From an uncultured Oscillospiraceae bacterium (GTDB taxonomy: Bacteria; Bacillota; Clostridia; Oscillospirales; Oscillospiraceae): DNA of 64,000 bases. The stretch covers positions 1-64,000 of the forward strand of contig CATMVA010000005.1 in assembly GCA_950075865.1 (NCBI GenBank), given 5' to 3'. The notes below the pieces were generated by a model. The model did no database searches. It saw only the letters and a program-made list of their open reading frames with translations, and had not been told where the DNA came from. Made by a program: the position numbers and the translations under genes. Below are positions 32,435-40,534 of the stretch, piece after piece (the first letter of the stretch is position 1; each line of letters starts with the position of its first letter).

Positions 32435-32905
32435 ATGAAATTACTGTTCAAGCAGCGTTTTTTCTCCTGGTTCGACAGCTATGACATTTACGATGAGGCG
32501 GGCAACACCGTCTTCACGGTGGAGGGCCAGCTGAGCTGGGGACATTGCCTTCATATCCTGGATCCGGAGGGGAACCACATCGGAACGGTTCAGGAGAAGG
32601 TCCTGACCTTCCTGCCCAAATTTGAATTCTATGCCGGAGAGGAGTACTGGGGCTGCCTCCAGAAGGAGTTCAGCCCTTTCCAGCCCCGGTTTTCCATGGA
32701 TATTGCTGACTGGGAGGTGGAGGGCAGTTTCTGGGAATGGGATTACACCATTCAGAGTCCCAGCCAGGGGCTGATCGCCGTCATCAGTAAGGAGCTGTTC
32801 AACTGGACCGATACTTATGTCATCGACGTTTCCGACCCGTCCAACGCTCTGGCCTCCCTCATGGTGGTGCTGGCCATCGACGCGGAAAAATGCGGAAGGG
32901 GGTGA
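32435..32905 (+). CDS. LURP-one-related protein
   Basis: A 156-residue protein of the LURP-one/Tubby C-terminal-like family. Typical parts are FSWFDSYDIYDEAGNTVFTV near the start, and WEVEGSFWEWDYTIQSPSQG. Family members may bind phospholipids, but the role in bacteria is unclear. The start at 32435 follows GGAGGG. The end is 5 bp before the sirtuin, so they share an operon. Confidence 0.82.
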   Translation: MKLLFKQRFFSWFDSYDIYDEAGNTVFTVEGQLSWGHCLHILDPEGNHIGTVQEKVLTFLPKFEFYAGEEYWGCLQKEFSPFQPRFSMDIADWEVEGSFWEWDYTIQSPSQGLIAVISKELFNWTDTYVIDVSDPSNALASLMVVLAIDAEKCGRG

Positions 32906-32909
32906 GACC

Positions 32910-33638
32910 ATGACGGTGGAACTGGAGACCCTGGCCCAATGGCTCCGGGAGAGCCACAGCGCCGTCTTTTTCGGCGGGGCCGGAGTGTCCACCGAAAGCG
33001 GTATCCCCGACTTCCGAAGCGTGGACGGCCTTTACAACCAAACCTACGACGATCCTCCCGAGACCATCATCAGCCACAGTTTTTTTGAGGCGAAACCAGA
33101 AGCCTTTTTCCGCTTTTACAAGGACAAAATGCTATGCCTGGAGGCGAAACCCAACACCGCCCACCAACGGCTGGCCCAGTGGGAGTCCCAGGGGCATCTG
33201 GCCGCCGTGGTGACCCAGAACATCGATGGGCTTCATCAGGAGGCAGGGAGCAAAACGGTCTATGAGCTACACGGCAGCGTCCACCGGAACTACTGCACCC
33301 ACTGCGGCAAGTTCTTCGACGCCCAATATGTGAAGGAGAGCGTGGGAGTTCCCCGGTGCGATGCCTGCGGCGGGCTCATCAAGCCGGATGTGGTGCTTTA
33401 CGAGGAGGGGCTGGCCGAGGAGATCCTCCGAGGAGCGGTCAGTGCCATCGGCCGGGCCGACCTGCTTATCATCGGCGGCACCTCTCTGGTAGTCTACCCT
33501 GCCGCTGGGCTGGTGAATTACTACCGGGGAAACCGGCTGGTCATCGTCAACAAGGCCCCCACCCCCGCCGATCGGTCAGCCGACCTGGTGCTCCAGGGCA
33601 AGATTGGGGAAATCTTCGAACAGATACAAATTGCATAA
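32910..33638 (+). CDS. cobB: NAD-dependent protein deacetylase (sirtuin)
   Basis: A 242-residue Sir2 family enzyme that removes acetyl groups from lysines using NAD+. Visible motifs are GAGVSTESGIPDFRS (23-37), QNIDGLH (103-109), catalytic H121 in ELHGSV, and zinc cysteines at 129, 132, 150 and 153. The Tyr/Arg pair of desuccinylases is not evident. GGGGGTGAG precedes the ATG at 32910. The size is typical for the bacterial family. Confidence 0.96.
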   Translation: MTVELETLAQWLRESHSAVFFGGAGVSTESGIPDFRSVDGLYNQTYDDPPETIISHSFFEAKPEAFFRFYKDKMLCLEAKPNTAHQRLAQWESQGHLAAVVTQNIDGLHQEAGSKTVYELHGSVHRNYCTHCGKFFDAQYVKESVGVPRCDACGGLIKPDVVLYEEGLAEEILRGAVSAIGRADLLIIGGTSLVVYPAAGLVNYYRGNRLVIVNKAPTPADRSADLVLQGKIGEIFEQIQIA

Positions 33639-33668
33639 ACTCTGAAAGAGAGATCGGATGGATATACG

Positions 33669-33712
33669 GGGACGGTTCGTTTGTGCAGAGCGCAGCACAA
33701 GCAAACCGTCCC
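33669..33712 (+). repeat. 18-bp inverted repeat after the sirtuin gene
   Basis: GGGACGGTTCGTTTGTGC and GCACAAGCAAACCGTCCC can pair at 16 of 18 positions. A short T stretch follows, so it may serve as terminator. Hairpins beginning GGGGACGGTT are common dispersed elements in Clostridia as far as I know. A partial similar sequence (aaaagaaccgt) is at about 62,240. Confidence 0.65.
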
Positions 33713-33750
33713 TTTATGTCAAATTTAATTTGATATTTATAAAATTATAA

Positions 33751-33779
33751 TTGACATTTTAATATTATAGTAATACAAT
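33751..33779 (+). promoter_or_regulatory. Promoter of the ArsR/aminopeptidase operon
   Basis: TTGACA (33751-33756), 17 bp, TACAAT (33774-33779). The repeated TCGAG (33786-33790 and 33794-33798) just downstream of the -10 box is a possible operator for the ArsR-type regulator of this operon. Confidence 0.85.
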
Positions 33780-33819
33780 CGATGTCGAGATATCGAGACC
33801 AAAAGGAGAGTTGGGGCCT

Positions 33820-34806
33820 ATGAACAGAAACGTGATATCCAAAATCGTGAAGGCCAGTGGTGTATCTGCCGGTGAAATGGTCCTTGTTCATTTCTGGGGA
33901 GAGGACGCCGACAAGGAGATCGCAAACAACTTCATGACAGCTGTGGCGGAAATGGGAGCATCCCCCGTATTGCTGCAGCAATCTCGCACGATGAATCGGG
34001 ATATGTTCCTGGCCGCAAACGAGAGCTGCTTTCATGAGGCATATTTTGATTTGTTTACCAGATTTGATGCGGTGCTTGATGTGTTTGCTTACCGTCCTGT
34101 TATCCTTGGATATGAGATCGGTGAAGAGAAATTTGAACTTTACCGCAGGTATATGGCGCAGCTTTTTTCAAGGCTGATGAGCTGCAAACGCTTTACCCAA
34201 ATCAGAATTCCCACCGAGGCAAATGCAGAAGAATCCGGGCTCGCCCCGCAGGATTATATCCGGTGTATGGAAAGGGCCTATGACATTGATTACACCGCAC
34301 TTTATGAAGCTTGCAAGGAGGCAAAAGACCGGTTTGCGGGCGTTCATAAGGTGCTGCTCCGTACGGGGGAAAACTGTGCGCTTTCCGTTTCGTTAAACGG
34401 CAGAGCATGGCATATTGACGCGGGGGACGGGGATCTGCCCTGCGGTGAGATATACATTGCCCCTGTGGAGGACAAAACCCAAGGTACGGTTTACTTTGAA
34501 ACATTCTATCTGGGGGGTATAAAATACGAGGGTGTTTTGCTGTTTATCAAGGATGGACTGGTTATCAAAAGTAACCAACCTGAAATTACCGCCTTTTTTG
34601 AAAAACAGCCTCAGGAAAACAGAGTGGTTTGCGAGCTGGGCTTTGGTATGAATCCAAATGTGACAGACCTGTGTGGTTATACGGTTTTGGACGAAAAGAT
34701 GTGGGGTACGTTTCACATTGCGGTGGGGGCGAATCAGATGTTCGGCGGGACAAACGAGGCTTCGGATCACATAGATTTTGTCGGCCATGGCACAGTAGTT
34801 TTGTAA
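33820..34806 (+). CDS. M29-like (aminopeptidase T type) metallopeptidase
   Basis: A 328-residue protein. The C-terminal half matches M29 aminopeptidases: GEIYIAPVE (first Glu), ELGFGMNP (second Glu), FHIAVGAN (His) and SDHIDFVG (His and Asp) provide the metal ligands. The tyrosine normally seven residues after the FHIAVG His is Gln here, so activity or substrate may differ. AAAAGGAGAG precedes the ATG at 33820. The gene and its operon are AT-richer than the flanks and were probably acquired. Confidence 0.78.
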   Translation: MNRNVISKIVKASGVSAGEMVLVHFWGEDADKEIANNFMTAVAEMGASPVLLQQSRTMNRDMFLAANESCFHEAYFDLFTRFDAVLDVFAYRPVILGYEIGEEKFELYRRYMAQLFSRLMSCKRFTQIRIPTEANAEESGLAPQDYIRCMERAYDIDYTALYEACKEAKDRFAGVHKVLLRTGENCALSVSLNGRAWHIDAGDGDLPCGEIYIAPVEDKTQGTVYFETFYLGGIKYEGVLLFIKDGLVIKSNQPEITAFFEKQPQENRVVCELGFGMNPNVTDLCGYTVLDEKMWGTFHIAVGANQMFGGTNEASDHIDFVGHGTVVL

Positions 34807-35190
34807 ATGGAGCGTGACGGTATGGATGAGCAGAAACAAAAATTCGAGTCCTATCTGGTGGAGCAGATTGCGGCCTGCCGTCAGCGCAGTAAGCTGCTGG
34901 CTGAGGATGGCCGTATGGATGAAGGGAATTTTGAAAAGATACGGGCAAATATCTATGAAATTTTCAAAACCATTTTCTCTGCCGCGGAAAGGGTCTGCGG
35001 GAAAGACGATGTGGCCGTGAGACGCTTTTTTATGGAAAAGGTGGAGCAGATCCCCACAAGCTGGACGGCAGCTTACGAAGCGGCTCAGCAAAACGGGGAT
35101 GTGGAGAGAATGCACATGGAAAGGATAAAGCTGGATGCGATTCGGGAAATCAGGTATATGTACCGGCAAATTTGGGGGGAAGCGATATGA
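34807..35190 (+). CDS. Helical protein of unknown function, 127 residues
   Basis: Starts on the base after the aminopeptidase stop (TAA then ATG) and overlaps the ArsR-type gene by 4 bp (ATGA). The product is charged and almost all helical (EQIAACRQRSKLLAEDGRMD, FFMEKVEQIPTSWTAAYEAA). It resembles small DUF6809-like proteins of Clostridia, but I am not sure. It is likely a partner of one of its operon neighbours. Confidence 0.65.
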   Translation: MERDGMDEQKQKFESYLVEQIAACRQRSKLLAEDGRMDEGNFEKIRANIYEIFKTIFSAAERVCGKDDVAVRRFFMEKVEQIPTSWTAAYEAAQQNGDVERMHMERIKLDAIREIRYMYRQIWGEAI

Positions 35191-35750
35191 CCGAAGCGGA
35201 AGCGATCCGCCTGTTTAAGTGTTTGGCCGATAAGTCACGGCTGCAAGTGTTGAAATCTCTTGCTGTTGAGGATATGTATGTGGAGCGGCTGGCAGAGCGG
35301 TTGGGCCTTACTGCGTCTACCATTTCCTTTCATTTGAAAAAGCTGTCGGATGCCGGTATTGTGAGGGCGTACAAAACGCAGTATTATATGATGTACTCCT
35401 TGAACAAAGAGATCTTTCAGACCAGCATATTGGAGATCGTGCAGCAGGAGTCTGACGAGGCGAAAAAGCAGGCGCAGCGGGATGCAGAGTATCGACAAAG
35501 GGTGATCGACGCTTTTTTTCAACACGGGAAATTGAAATCAATTCCCACCCAGCTCAAAAAAGAGCGCATTGTTTTGGAAGTCATCGCCGAGGCCTTTGAC
35601 TTTGACCGGATGTACTCTGAGCGGGAAGTAAATATTATCATCGCCGAATTCCATGACGATTTTTGCACCATTCGCCGTGACATGGTCTGTGAGCGGCTTT
35701 TGGGCAGAAGCAAAACCGGCACAGAGTATTGGCGAATGAAAAACATCTGA
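35187..35750 (+). CDS. ArsR-type regulator with DUF2087
   Basis: A 187-residue protein. Residues about 1-85 form the winged helix of ArsR regulators (IRLFKCLADKSRLQVLKSLA, then ERLGLTASTISFHLKKLSDA). About 95-187 match DUF2087 (SIPTQLKKERIVLEVIAEAF, then YSEREVNIIIAEFHDDFCTI, RDMVCERLL). DUF2087 is a small domain often fused to such regulators; the ligand is unknown. No ArsR metal-binding cysteine pair is visible. It probably controls its own operon through the site near 33,786. Confidence 0.9.
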   Translation: MTEAEAIRLFKCLADKSRLQVLKSLAVEDMYVERLAERLGLTASTISFHLKKLSDAGIVRAYKTQYYMMYSLNKEIFQTSILEIVQQESDEAKKQAQRDAEYRQRVIDAFFQHGKLKSIPTQLKKERIVLEVIAEAFDFDRMYSEREVNIIIAEFHDDFCTIRRDMVCERLLGRSKTGTEYWRMKNI

Positions 35751-35765
35751 CAGGAGCAGATCACA

Positions 35766-36203
35766 ATGGTAATTGGAATTTTTGGCGAGAACTGTACGGG
35801 GAAATCCACGCTTGTGGGGCGGTTGAAGGAAACCATGACCGCTCAAGTCTATACCGGCAAGGATTATCTTCGCCTGGAAAAGAACGAAGACGCCGCGAGG
35901 CTGGCCTTCCGGGCCAAGCTGCGGGAAGCTGTCCACGGTGAAAACATCATCTATGTGATCTCGGAACCGGAGCATTTACCTCTGTTGCCTGAAGGCAGTA
36001 TCCGTATTCTGGTAACGGCGGATCTGGAGGTCATTCAAGCGCGGTTTGCGCAGCGGATGCATGGCAATCTGCCAGCTCCGGTGGCGATGATGCTGGAGAA
36101 GAAGCATGGCTGCTTTGACAGGGAACCCCACGACATTCATGTCATCTCTGGGGACACGGATTTCGACGATGTGTGCCAAAAAATCGAGGGTATGGGCGAC
36201 TGA
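35766..36203 (+). CDS. P-loop kinase-like ATPase
   Basis: A 145-residue protein with a P-loop at the start (GENCTGKST, about 7-15), size and pattern of a small nucleoside/nucleotide kinase (IRILVTADLEVIQARFAQRM in the region of the lid). The substrate is unknown. It is last in the AT-rich operon, 15 bp after the regulator. The aminopeptidase-regulator-kinase combination suggests modification or salvage of a small molecule, but this is inference. Confidence 0.75.
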   Translation: MVIGIFGENCTGKSTLVGRLKETMTAQVYTGKDYLRLEKNEDAARLAFRAKLREAVHGENIIYVISEPEHLPLLPEGSIRILVTADLEVIQARFAQRMHGNLPAPVAMMLEKKHGCFDREPHDIHVISGDTDFDDVCQKIEGMGD

Positions 36204-36222
36204 CAGGGAAAACACAAAGAAA

Positions 36223-36266
36223 AAAGGCAAGATGAACCAGGCGGTTTATCTTGCCTTTCGCTTTTT
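36223..36266. terminator. Bidirectional terminator
   Basis: AAAGGCAAGAT and ATCTTGCCTTT pair over 11 bp, with T-rich sequence on both sides of the stem when read in either direction. It separates the AT-rich operon from the convergent amidotransferase gene. Confidence 0.85.
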
Positions 36267-36298
36267 AAGAACGCTTTTCCCGGATGTTGTCCATACGC

Positions 36299-36961
36299 TT
36301 ATTTTCCACACATCCGGAGGAAACGCACAAAAATGGGTGCACCGTCCACGGTATCGGCCCGGCGGTGCTCGAAGCTCATCCGCTCGGGGTGGAACTGGAC
36401 GCACAGAATGGGCAGGGACTTGTGGATCATGCCCTCCACCACGCCGCCCTCGGACCAGAGCAGGGGAATCAGGCCCTGGCCTAGCCGCTCCACTGCCTGG
36501 TGGTGATGGCTGTTGACCGGGAACACCTTGCCCCAGGCCTCCTCAAACCAGCTTCCCGGTGCGGCGTGGACAGGGTGGACCCGTTCGGTTTCCCTTTCGC
36601 TGTCATAAGTGTGGAAGAATTTGACTGGCTCCGGGAGATCCTGGATGAGGGAGCCGCCCAGTGCGATGTTCAGGATCTGGAGGCCCCGACATATGCCCAA
36701 AATGGGCTTTCCGGCGGCCAGATAGGCCCCAATCAGGGCGAATTCCGCTTGGTCCCTGTCTTGGTCGATCTCCACAGCACCCCGGTTCTCCTGACCGAAG
36801 CGGGACGGGTCCACATCGGCTCCCCCGGCGAGGAGAAGCCCGTCATAGCTTGCATCCGCTGCCGGGCAGTAGCCGGCGGCACATTGCCCTCCCAGTGCCC
36901 GGATGGCAGCCTCATAGTTGGCCGCGCCGCTTTTGGAGGCGGAAATCAAAATATTCGGCAT
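36299..36961 (-). CDS. Class I glutamine amidotransferase-like hydrolase (C26)
   Basis: A 220-residue protein of the gamma-glutamyl-gamma-aminobutyrate hydrolase/PuuD group. The nucleophile is in GICRGLQ (C91) and the His-Glu pair in QFHPE (H191, E193). It likely cleaves gamma-glutamyl compounds. I placed the start at the ATG 36961 with GGAG 8 nt upstream; an in-frame TTG at 36982 is the alternative. It stands alone on the minus strand next to tRNA-Ser(CGA). Confidence 0.9.
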   Translation of the reverse strand: MPNILISASKSGAANYEAAIRALGGQCAAGYCPAADASYDGLLLAGGADVDPSRFGQENRGAVEIDQDRDQAEFALIGAYLAAGKPILGICRGLQILNIALGGSLIQDLPEPVKFFHTYDSERETERVHPVHAAPGSWFEEAWGKVFPVNSHHHQAVERLGQGLIPLLWSEGGVVEGMIHKSLPILCVQFHPERMSFEHRRADTVDGAPIFVRFLRMCGK

Positions 36962-37017
36962 GGCAGTCGCTCCGTTTCTCAAGTTGGTGACTCCTATTAT
37001 AATCTATTTTTCCGATA

Positions 37018-37046
37018 TTGACAACCGGGCAAAAATGGGGTATCCT
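37018..37046 (+). promoter_or_regulatory. tRNA-Ser(CGA) promoter
   Basis: TTGACA (37018-37023), 17 bp, TATCCT (37041-37046), 15 bp upstream of the tRNA. Confidence 0.82.
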
Positions 37047-37061
37047 AACTGATAGACTTAT

Positions 37062-37150
37062 GGAGCGGTATCGAAGTGGTCATAACGGCCCTGACTCGAA
37101 ATCAGGTAGGCGGCAACGTCTCGTGGGTTCGAATCCCACCCGCTCCGCCA
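37062..37150 (+). tRNA. tRNA-Ser(CGA)
   Basis: An 89-nt class II tRNA with acceptor GGAGCGG/CCGCTCC, discriminator G and encoded CCA. The anticodon loop CTCGAAA gives CGA for UCG codons. It is the third serine tRNA in the window. Confidence 0.97.
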
Positions 37151-37153
37151 AAC

Positions 37154-37191
37154 AAAAAGTCTCCCAGCGCTTGAGCGCTGGGAGACTTTTT
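37154..37191. terminator. Bidirectional terminator, tRNA-Ser and MATE gene
   Basis: AAAAAGTCTCCCAGCGC and GCGCTGGGAGACTTTTT pair perfectly (17 bp) around TTGA. T runs exist in both directions, so it ends both the tRNA transcript and the convergent MATE transcript. Confidence 0.95.
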
Positions 37192-37192
37192 G

Positions 37193-38704
37193 TTACAGCT
37201 TAATCTTTTTCCACTTTCCCCAGCCATAGATAAAGGTCACCACAAGCGTGCGGCCGATCTGGTCGGCTGAGATGGCCAGCCAGGCTCCCACCACACCAAA
37301 GGCGGCGATGGTGAAATGAGCCACGATGGGCCGCAGGAGCAGGACCCCGATGAAGGTGATGATGGCGGTGGAGCGGGTATCGCCGGCGCCCCGGAGAGAG
37401 CCTGAGAGGATGAATTGAGGGGTCTGGATGGGCTGATTGATGCCCAGAATGATCATAATGGGGACTGAGGCCGCGATGACCGCCTCGGTATTGCTGTACA
37501 GGGCCACCACATACTTGCCGAAGAGGGCGAAGAGCAGCCCCATGACTCCTCCGATCAGAATACCCAGCTTGGAGCACCGCCGGGAGTAGTGCTCGGCCAT
37601 ATCGGGCCGGAATTTTCCCAGGGACTGGCCCACCAGAGTGGTGGAGCTCACCGCCATGGCCTGACCCAGCATGAAGGTCATGGACTGGATATTCATGCAG
37701 ATCTGGTGGGTGGTGTAGGCTGTGTCTCCCAGACCGGCCACCTGACGGGTAAAGAAAATGATGCCTACCCGAAGGATGAGCTGCTCCCCCAGAGAGGGGA
37801 TGCCCACCTTAATGATCCGTCTCATGATTTCCAGGTCGGGCTTAAAGTGCCGGACAAAGTCGGTGATGTGAACGGTGAAATAATACTTGCCGGTGCCGCA
37901 GCGCTGGATGGCGATGAGCGTGGCGATCCCCTGGCCCAGGACGGTGGCCAGGGAGGCACCGGCGACCCCCCAGGCCGGGAAGCCCAGGTGACCGTTGATG
38001 AGGGCATAGTTCCCCAGTACATTGAACAGATTGGCGATGATATTATAGACCATGGGCAGCTTGGAATTGCCCGTGCCCCGGAGGGCGGCGGTATAGGTAG
38101 AGCTGATGCCCAGAGTGAGGAAGCCCACCATCTGGATCCGCAGGTAGTCCGCTCCCATGGCCATGGTGGCCTCGCTCAGACCGCCGTTAGCCATGAAAGC
38201 CACCAGAGGCTCGGCAAACACAAAGCCTACCACCGAGCCGAAGATAGAGACACCAAAAGAGAAGAGCAGGCCTTGCCGCAGGGTCTCGTTGGCCTTCTCA
38301 TGGTCCCCCGCGCCCCGGGCCCGTGCTACCGCCGCGGTAATGCCGGTGTTGAGGGCGATGATCAAGGAGACAAAAATGAACTTGGGCTGGGCGGCCAGAT
38401 TCACCGCCGCCACGGCGTTGTCACTGATGCAGTTGAAATAGCTCTCGTTGATCTGGCCCACCATGATCATATCCACCATGGAGGCCAGGCTGGCCAAGAA
38501 CAGCTCCACCAAAGAAGGCCAGGCGATCCGCATGATGTCCCTGTAGAGAACGGAGTCCCGGCACCCCTCGGGCAGCTTCTTTCGCTCCTTCCGGGTCTTT
38601 TCCTCCTCCTTGGACAGAAAGACATCATCCCCGCAGGGGATCTCGTCCAAATAGGTTTTTACCATCTTTCGCTGCTGTTCGTTGACTGGGGTATTCTGCG
38701 CCAT
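37193..38704 (-). CDS. MATE-family efflux transporter
   Basis: A 503-residue membrane protein with twelve hydrophobic segments of the DinF/NorM type. It exports drugs or toxic metabolites with Na+ or H+. The start ATG at 38704 follows GAGGG in a very AT-rich upstream stretch. The first 45 residues are a hydrophilic extension. Repeated features such as VNLAAQPKFIFVSLIIALN (first half) and SMTFMLGQAMAVSSTTLVGQ (second half) mark the two-fold symmetry. Confidence 0.93.
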   Translation of the reverse strand: MAQNTPVNEQQRKMVKTYLDEIPCGDDVFLSKEEEKTRKERKKLPEGCRDSVLYRDIMRIAWPSLVELFLASLASMVDMIMVGQINESYFNCISDNAVAAVNLAAQPKFIFVSLIIALNTGITAAVARARGAGDHEKANETLRQGLLFSFGVSIFGSVVGFVFAEPLVAFMANGGLSEATMAMGADYLRIQMVGFLTLGISSTYTAALRGTGNSKLPMVYNIIANLFNVLGNYALINGHLGFPAWGVAGASLATVLGQGIATLIAIQRCGTGKYYFTVHITDFVRHFKPDLEIMRRIIKVGIPSLGEQLILRVGIIFFTRQVAGLGDTAYTTHQICMNIQSMTFMLGQAMAVSSTTLVGQSLGKFRPDMAEHYSRRCSKLGILIGGVMGLLFALFGKYVVALYSNTEAVIAASVPIMIILGINQPIQTPQFILSGSLRGAGDTRSTAIITFIGVLLLRPIVAHFTIAAFGVVGAWLAISADQIGRTLVVTFIYGWGKWKKIKL

Positions 38705-38819
38705 GATTTATCCCTCTTCTATGTTTATGTTATATAATAAAAATATTTTATCATAAAACCCATAGAAGCACAAGGGAGGCAGTCGTAAAAGATACCTTTT
38801 TGTCCGAAACGTGACAAAA

Positions 38820-39800
38820 TCAGATGTAGCCCAACAGCCCCCGGACGGAAACCTCCCCGGAGGAGATCATCTCCTCGCGTCCGTCGGGCAGCCGGACCCG
38901 GAGAGAGAAGTCGTCTTCAATATCCAACGCGGTGGCCGTTCGCTCCCGGTCAGGCTCCATCAGGCGGACGGGCTTGTTCAGGGTGACACAGCGTCGGCGG
39001 TACTCTGCCAGGTAGCCTTCCCGGTCTTGAGGAAAGGCGGCGTTCATATTGTCCAGCTCCCGCAGAAGGGCCTGTGCCAGATCTCTGCGCTGAACATGGG
39101 CACCTAGGATGGACAGAGAAGTGGCGATATTTTCAAGTTCTGGACCGAAATCTTGCCGGGTCTGGGAGACGTTCGTTCCCATTCCCACCACCACATAGCT
39201 GAGGGCGCCGGTCTCGGCCTCCAGACCCAGCTCAGTGAGAATGCCGCAGAGCTTTTTGCCGTCTACCAGCACATCGTTGGGCCATTTGATGTCAGGGTGA
39301 ATATCGCTGACCTGTTCAATGGCGCGGCACACGGCCACCGCCGTCCAGGCGGTGAGTTGGCTGACAGTTTCCAAGGGGACCTGGGGCCGCAGCAGGACCG
39401 AGAGGTAAAGCCCTTTCCCGGCAAGGGACTGGAAGGACCGGCCCCGGCGGCCCTTGCCCCCGATCTGGGCATCGGCGGTCACAGCCAGGCCCACAGGGGC
39501 CTCGGACATGGCCAGCCGCTTGCACTCATCATTGGTGGAATCAATGCTGTCCAGGCAAAGCACTTCACATCCGACGACCCGGCCGGGCTGCCGAAGCTCC
39601 TCCGCATTCAGCAGATCGGGGCAGCTGATGAGCTGGTAGCCTCGGGAACTTTGCCCCCGAATGTCGTATCCATCTTTGCGCAGAGTATTCACCGCCTTCC
39701 ATATGGCGGCCCGGCTGACCCCCAGCCGGCGGCTCAGTTCCTCCCCGGACATCTCTCCCTGAGTGGTCCGCAGAGCGGCAAGAACAGCATCCCGTACCAT
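38820..39800 (-). CDS. birA: Biotin-protein ligase and repressor
   Basis: A 326-residue bifunctional BirA. The N-terminal winged helix (SGEELSRRLGVSRAAIWKAV) binds operator DNA; the ligase core has GGKGRRGRSFQS for biotinyl-AMP and the KWPNDVLV motif (IKWPNDVLVDGKKLCG), and the C-terminal domain is SH3-like. It attaches biotin to carrier proteins, here most likely the oxaloacetate decarboxylase carrier encoded at 43,532-43,918, and represses bioY when biotin is plentiful. GGAGGG with 6-nt spacing favours the ATG at 39800 over 39806. Confidence 0.96.
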   Translation of the reverse strand: MVRDAVLAALRTTQGEMSGEELSRRLGVSRAAIWKAVNTLRKDGYDIRGQSSRGYQLISCPDLLNAEELRQPGRVVGCEVLCLDSIDSTNDECKRLAMSEAPVGLAVTADAQIGGKGRRGRSFQSLAGKGLYLSVLLRPQVPLETVSQLTAWTAVAVCRAIEQVSDIHPDIKWPNDVLVDGKKLCGILTELGLEAETGALSYVVVGMGTNVSQTRQDFGPELENIATSLSILGAHVQRRDLAQALLRELDNMNAAFPQDREGYLAEYRRRCVTLNKPVRLMEPDRERTATALDIEDDFSLRVRLPDGREEMISSGEVSVRGLLGYI

Positions 39801-39869
39801 GGTCATCCCTCCATTCTGATGGTAGTTTACCTGTTAACTGCTGGCTTGTCAACCAGATAAAGAAAAGAG

Positions 39870-39932
39870 TTTACAAAAAGCGGGGATTGTGCTATCCTAT
39901 TGTAAACCAAAAACAAGAAAGGGGTTTACAAT
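39870..39932 (+). promoter_or_regulatory. bioY promoter and BirA operator
   Basis: TTTACA (39870-39875), 17 bp, TATCCT (39893-39898) form the promoter. ATTGTAAACC (39899-39908), 14 bp, GGTTTACAAT (39923-39932) is a perfect inverted repeat with the half-site and spacing of BirA boxes in Firmicutes. The right half ends at the base before the bioY ATG and includes its ribosome-binding site, so binding would block both transcription and initiation. Confidence 0.93.
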
Positions 39933-40481
39933 ATGAGGAATCAAATTCGACCTCTGATCTTGGCGGGGGCTTTTGCCGGGCTGACTGCCGTGTGCGGCTT
40001 TTTCAAGATCCCGCTGGGGTTCATGTCCATCACGCTGCAGACCATGATGGCGGCACTGGCAGGGATCCTGCTGGGATCGAAATGGGGGGCGGTGTCCCAG
40101 GGGGCGTATTTGGCCCTGGGGCTTTTGGGGCTACCGATCTTTACCCAGGGCGGGGGAGTGGGGTATGTGTTCCAGCCCAGCTTCGGCTTTCTGCTTGGTT
40201 TTCCGCTGACTGCCGCGGTGACAGGACTTCTGGCGGGGGAGTCCTGCTCTGTGCTCCGGCTCGGACTTTCAGCAGGAGTGGGGATCCTGGCGGGGTATTT
40301 GATTGGAACGCCTTATATGGGGCTGATATTGAATGTCTATATGGGAAAAGAACTGGATGTATGGACGGTGGTCAAGACGGGCTGTCTGATCTATCTCCCC
40401 GGTGAGGCAGTCAAGATTGCAGTGACCGCGGTGATTGCCCCGCCCTTGAAAAGAGCTTTAGGCCGTGCCGAGCTGATCTGA
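39933..40481 (+). CDS. bioY: Biotin transporter substrate-binding component
   Basis: A 182-residue membrane protein with about six hydrophobic helices, the S component of the energy-coupling-factor biotin transporter. Conserved parts are GKWGAVSQGAYLALGLLGLP-like (here SKWGAVSQGAYLALGLLGLP) and GGGVGYVFQPSFGFLLGF. It imports biotin; the ECF energising genes are elsewhere. No biotin synthesis genes are in the window, so the cell may depend on uptake. It diverges from birA. Confidence 0.95.
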   Translation: MRNQIRPLILAGAFAGLTAVCGFFKIPLGFMSITLQTMMAALAGILLGSKWGAVSQGAYLALGLLGLPIFTQGGGVGYVFQPSFGFLLGFPLTAAVTGLLAGESCSVLRLGLSAGVGILAGYLIGTPYMGLILNVYMGKELDVWTVVKTGCLIYLPGEAVKIAVTAVIAPPLKRALGRAELI

Positions 40482-40493
40482 AGGAAAAAGAAA

Positions 40494-40520
40494 AGTCCGG
40501 CGGGAAAATCCCGCCGGACT
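40494..40520. terminator. Bidirectional terminator bioY/pckA
   Basis: AGTCCGGCGGG and CCCGCCGGACT pair perfectly. A-rich sequence on the left gives a U tract for the leftward pckA transcript; the rightward tail is TTTC. Confidence 0.88.
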
Positions 40521-40534
40521 TTCGGTATAGATTC

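Noticed and set aside
33669-33712. Long hairpin considered as a transposon end or MITE
   Set aside because: No transposase, no second end and no clear target duplication nearby; kept only as an inverted repeat or terminator.
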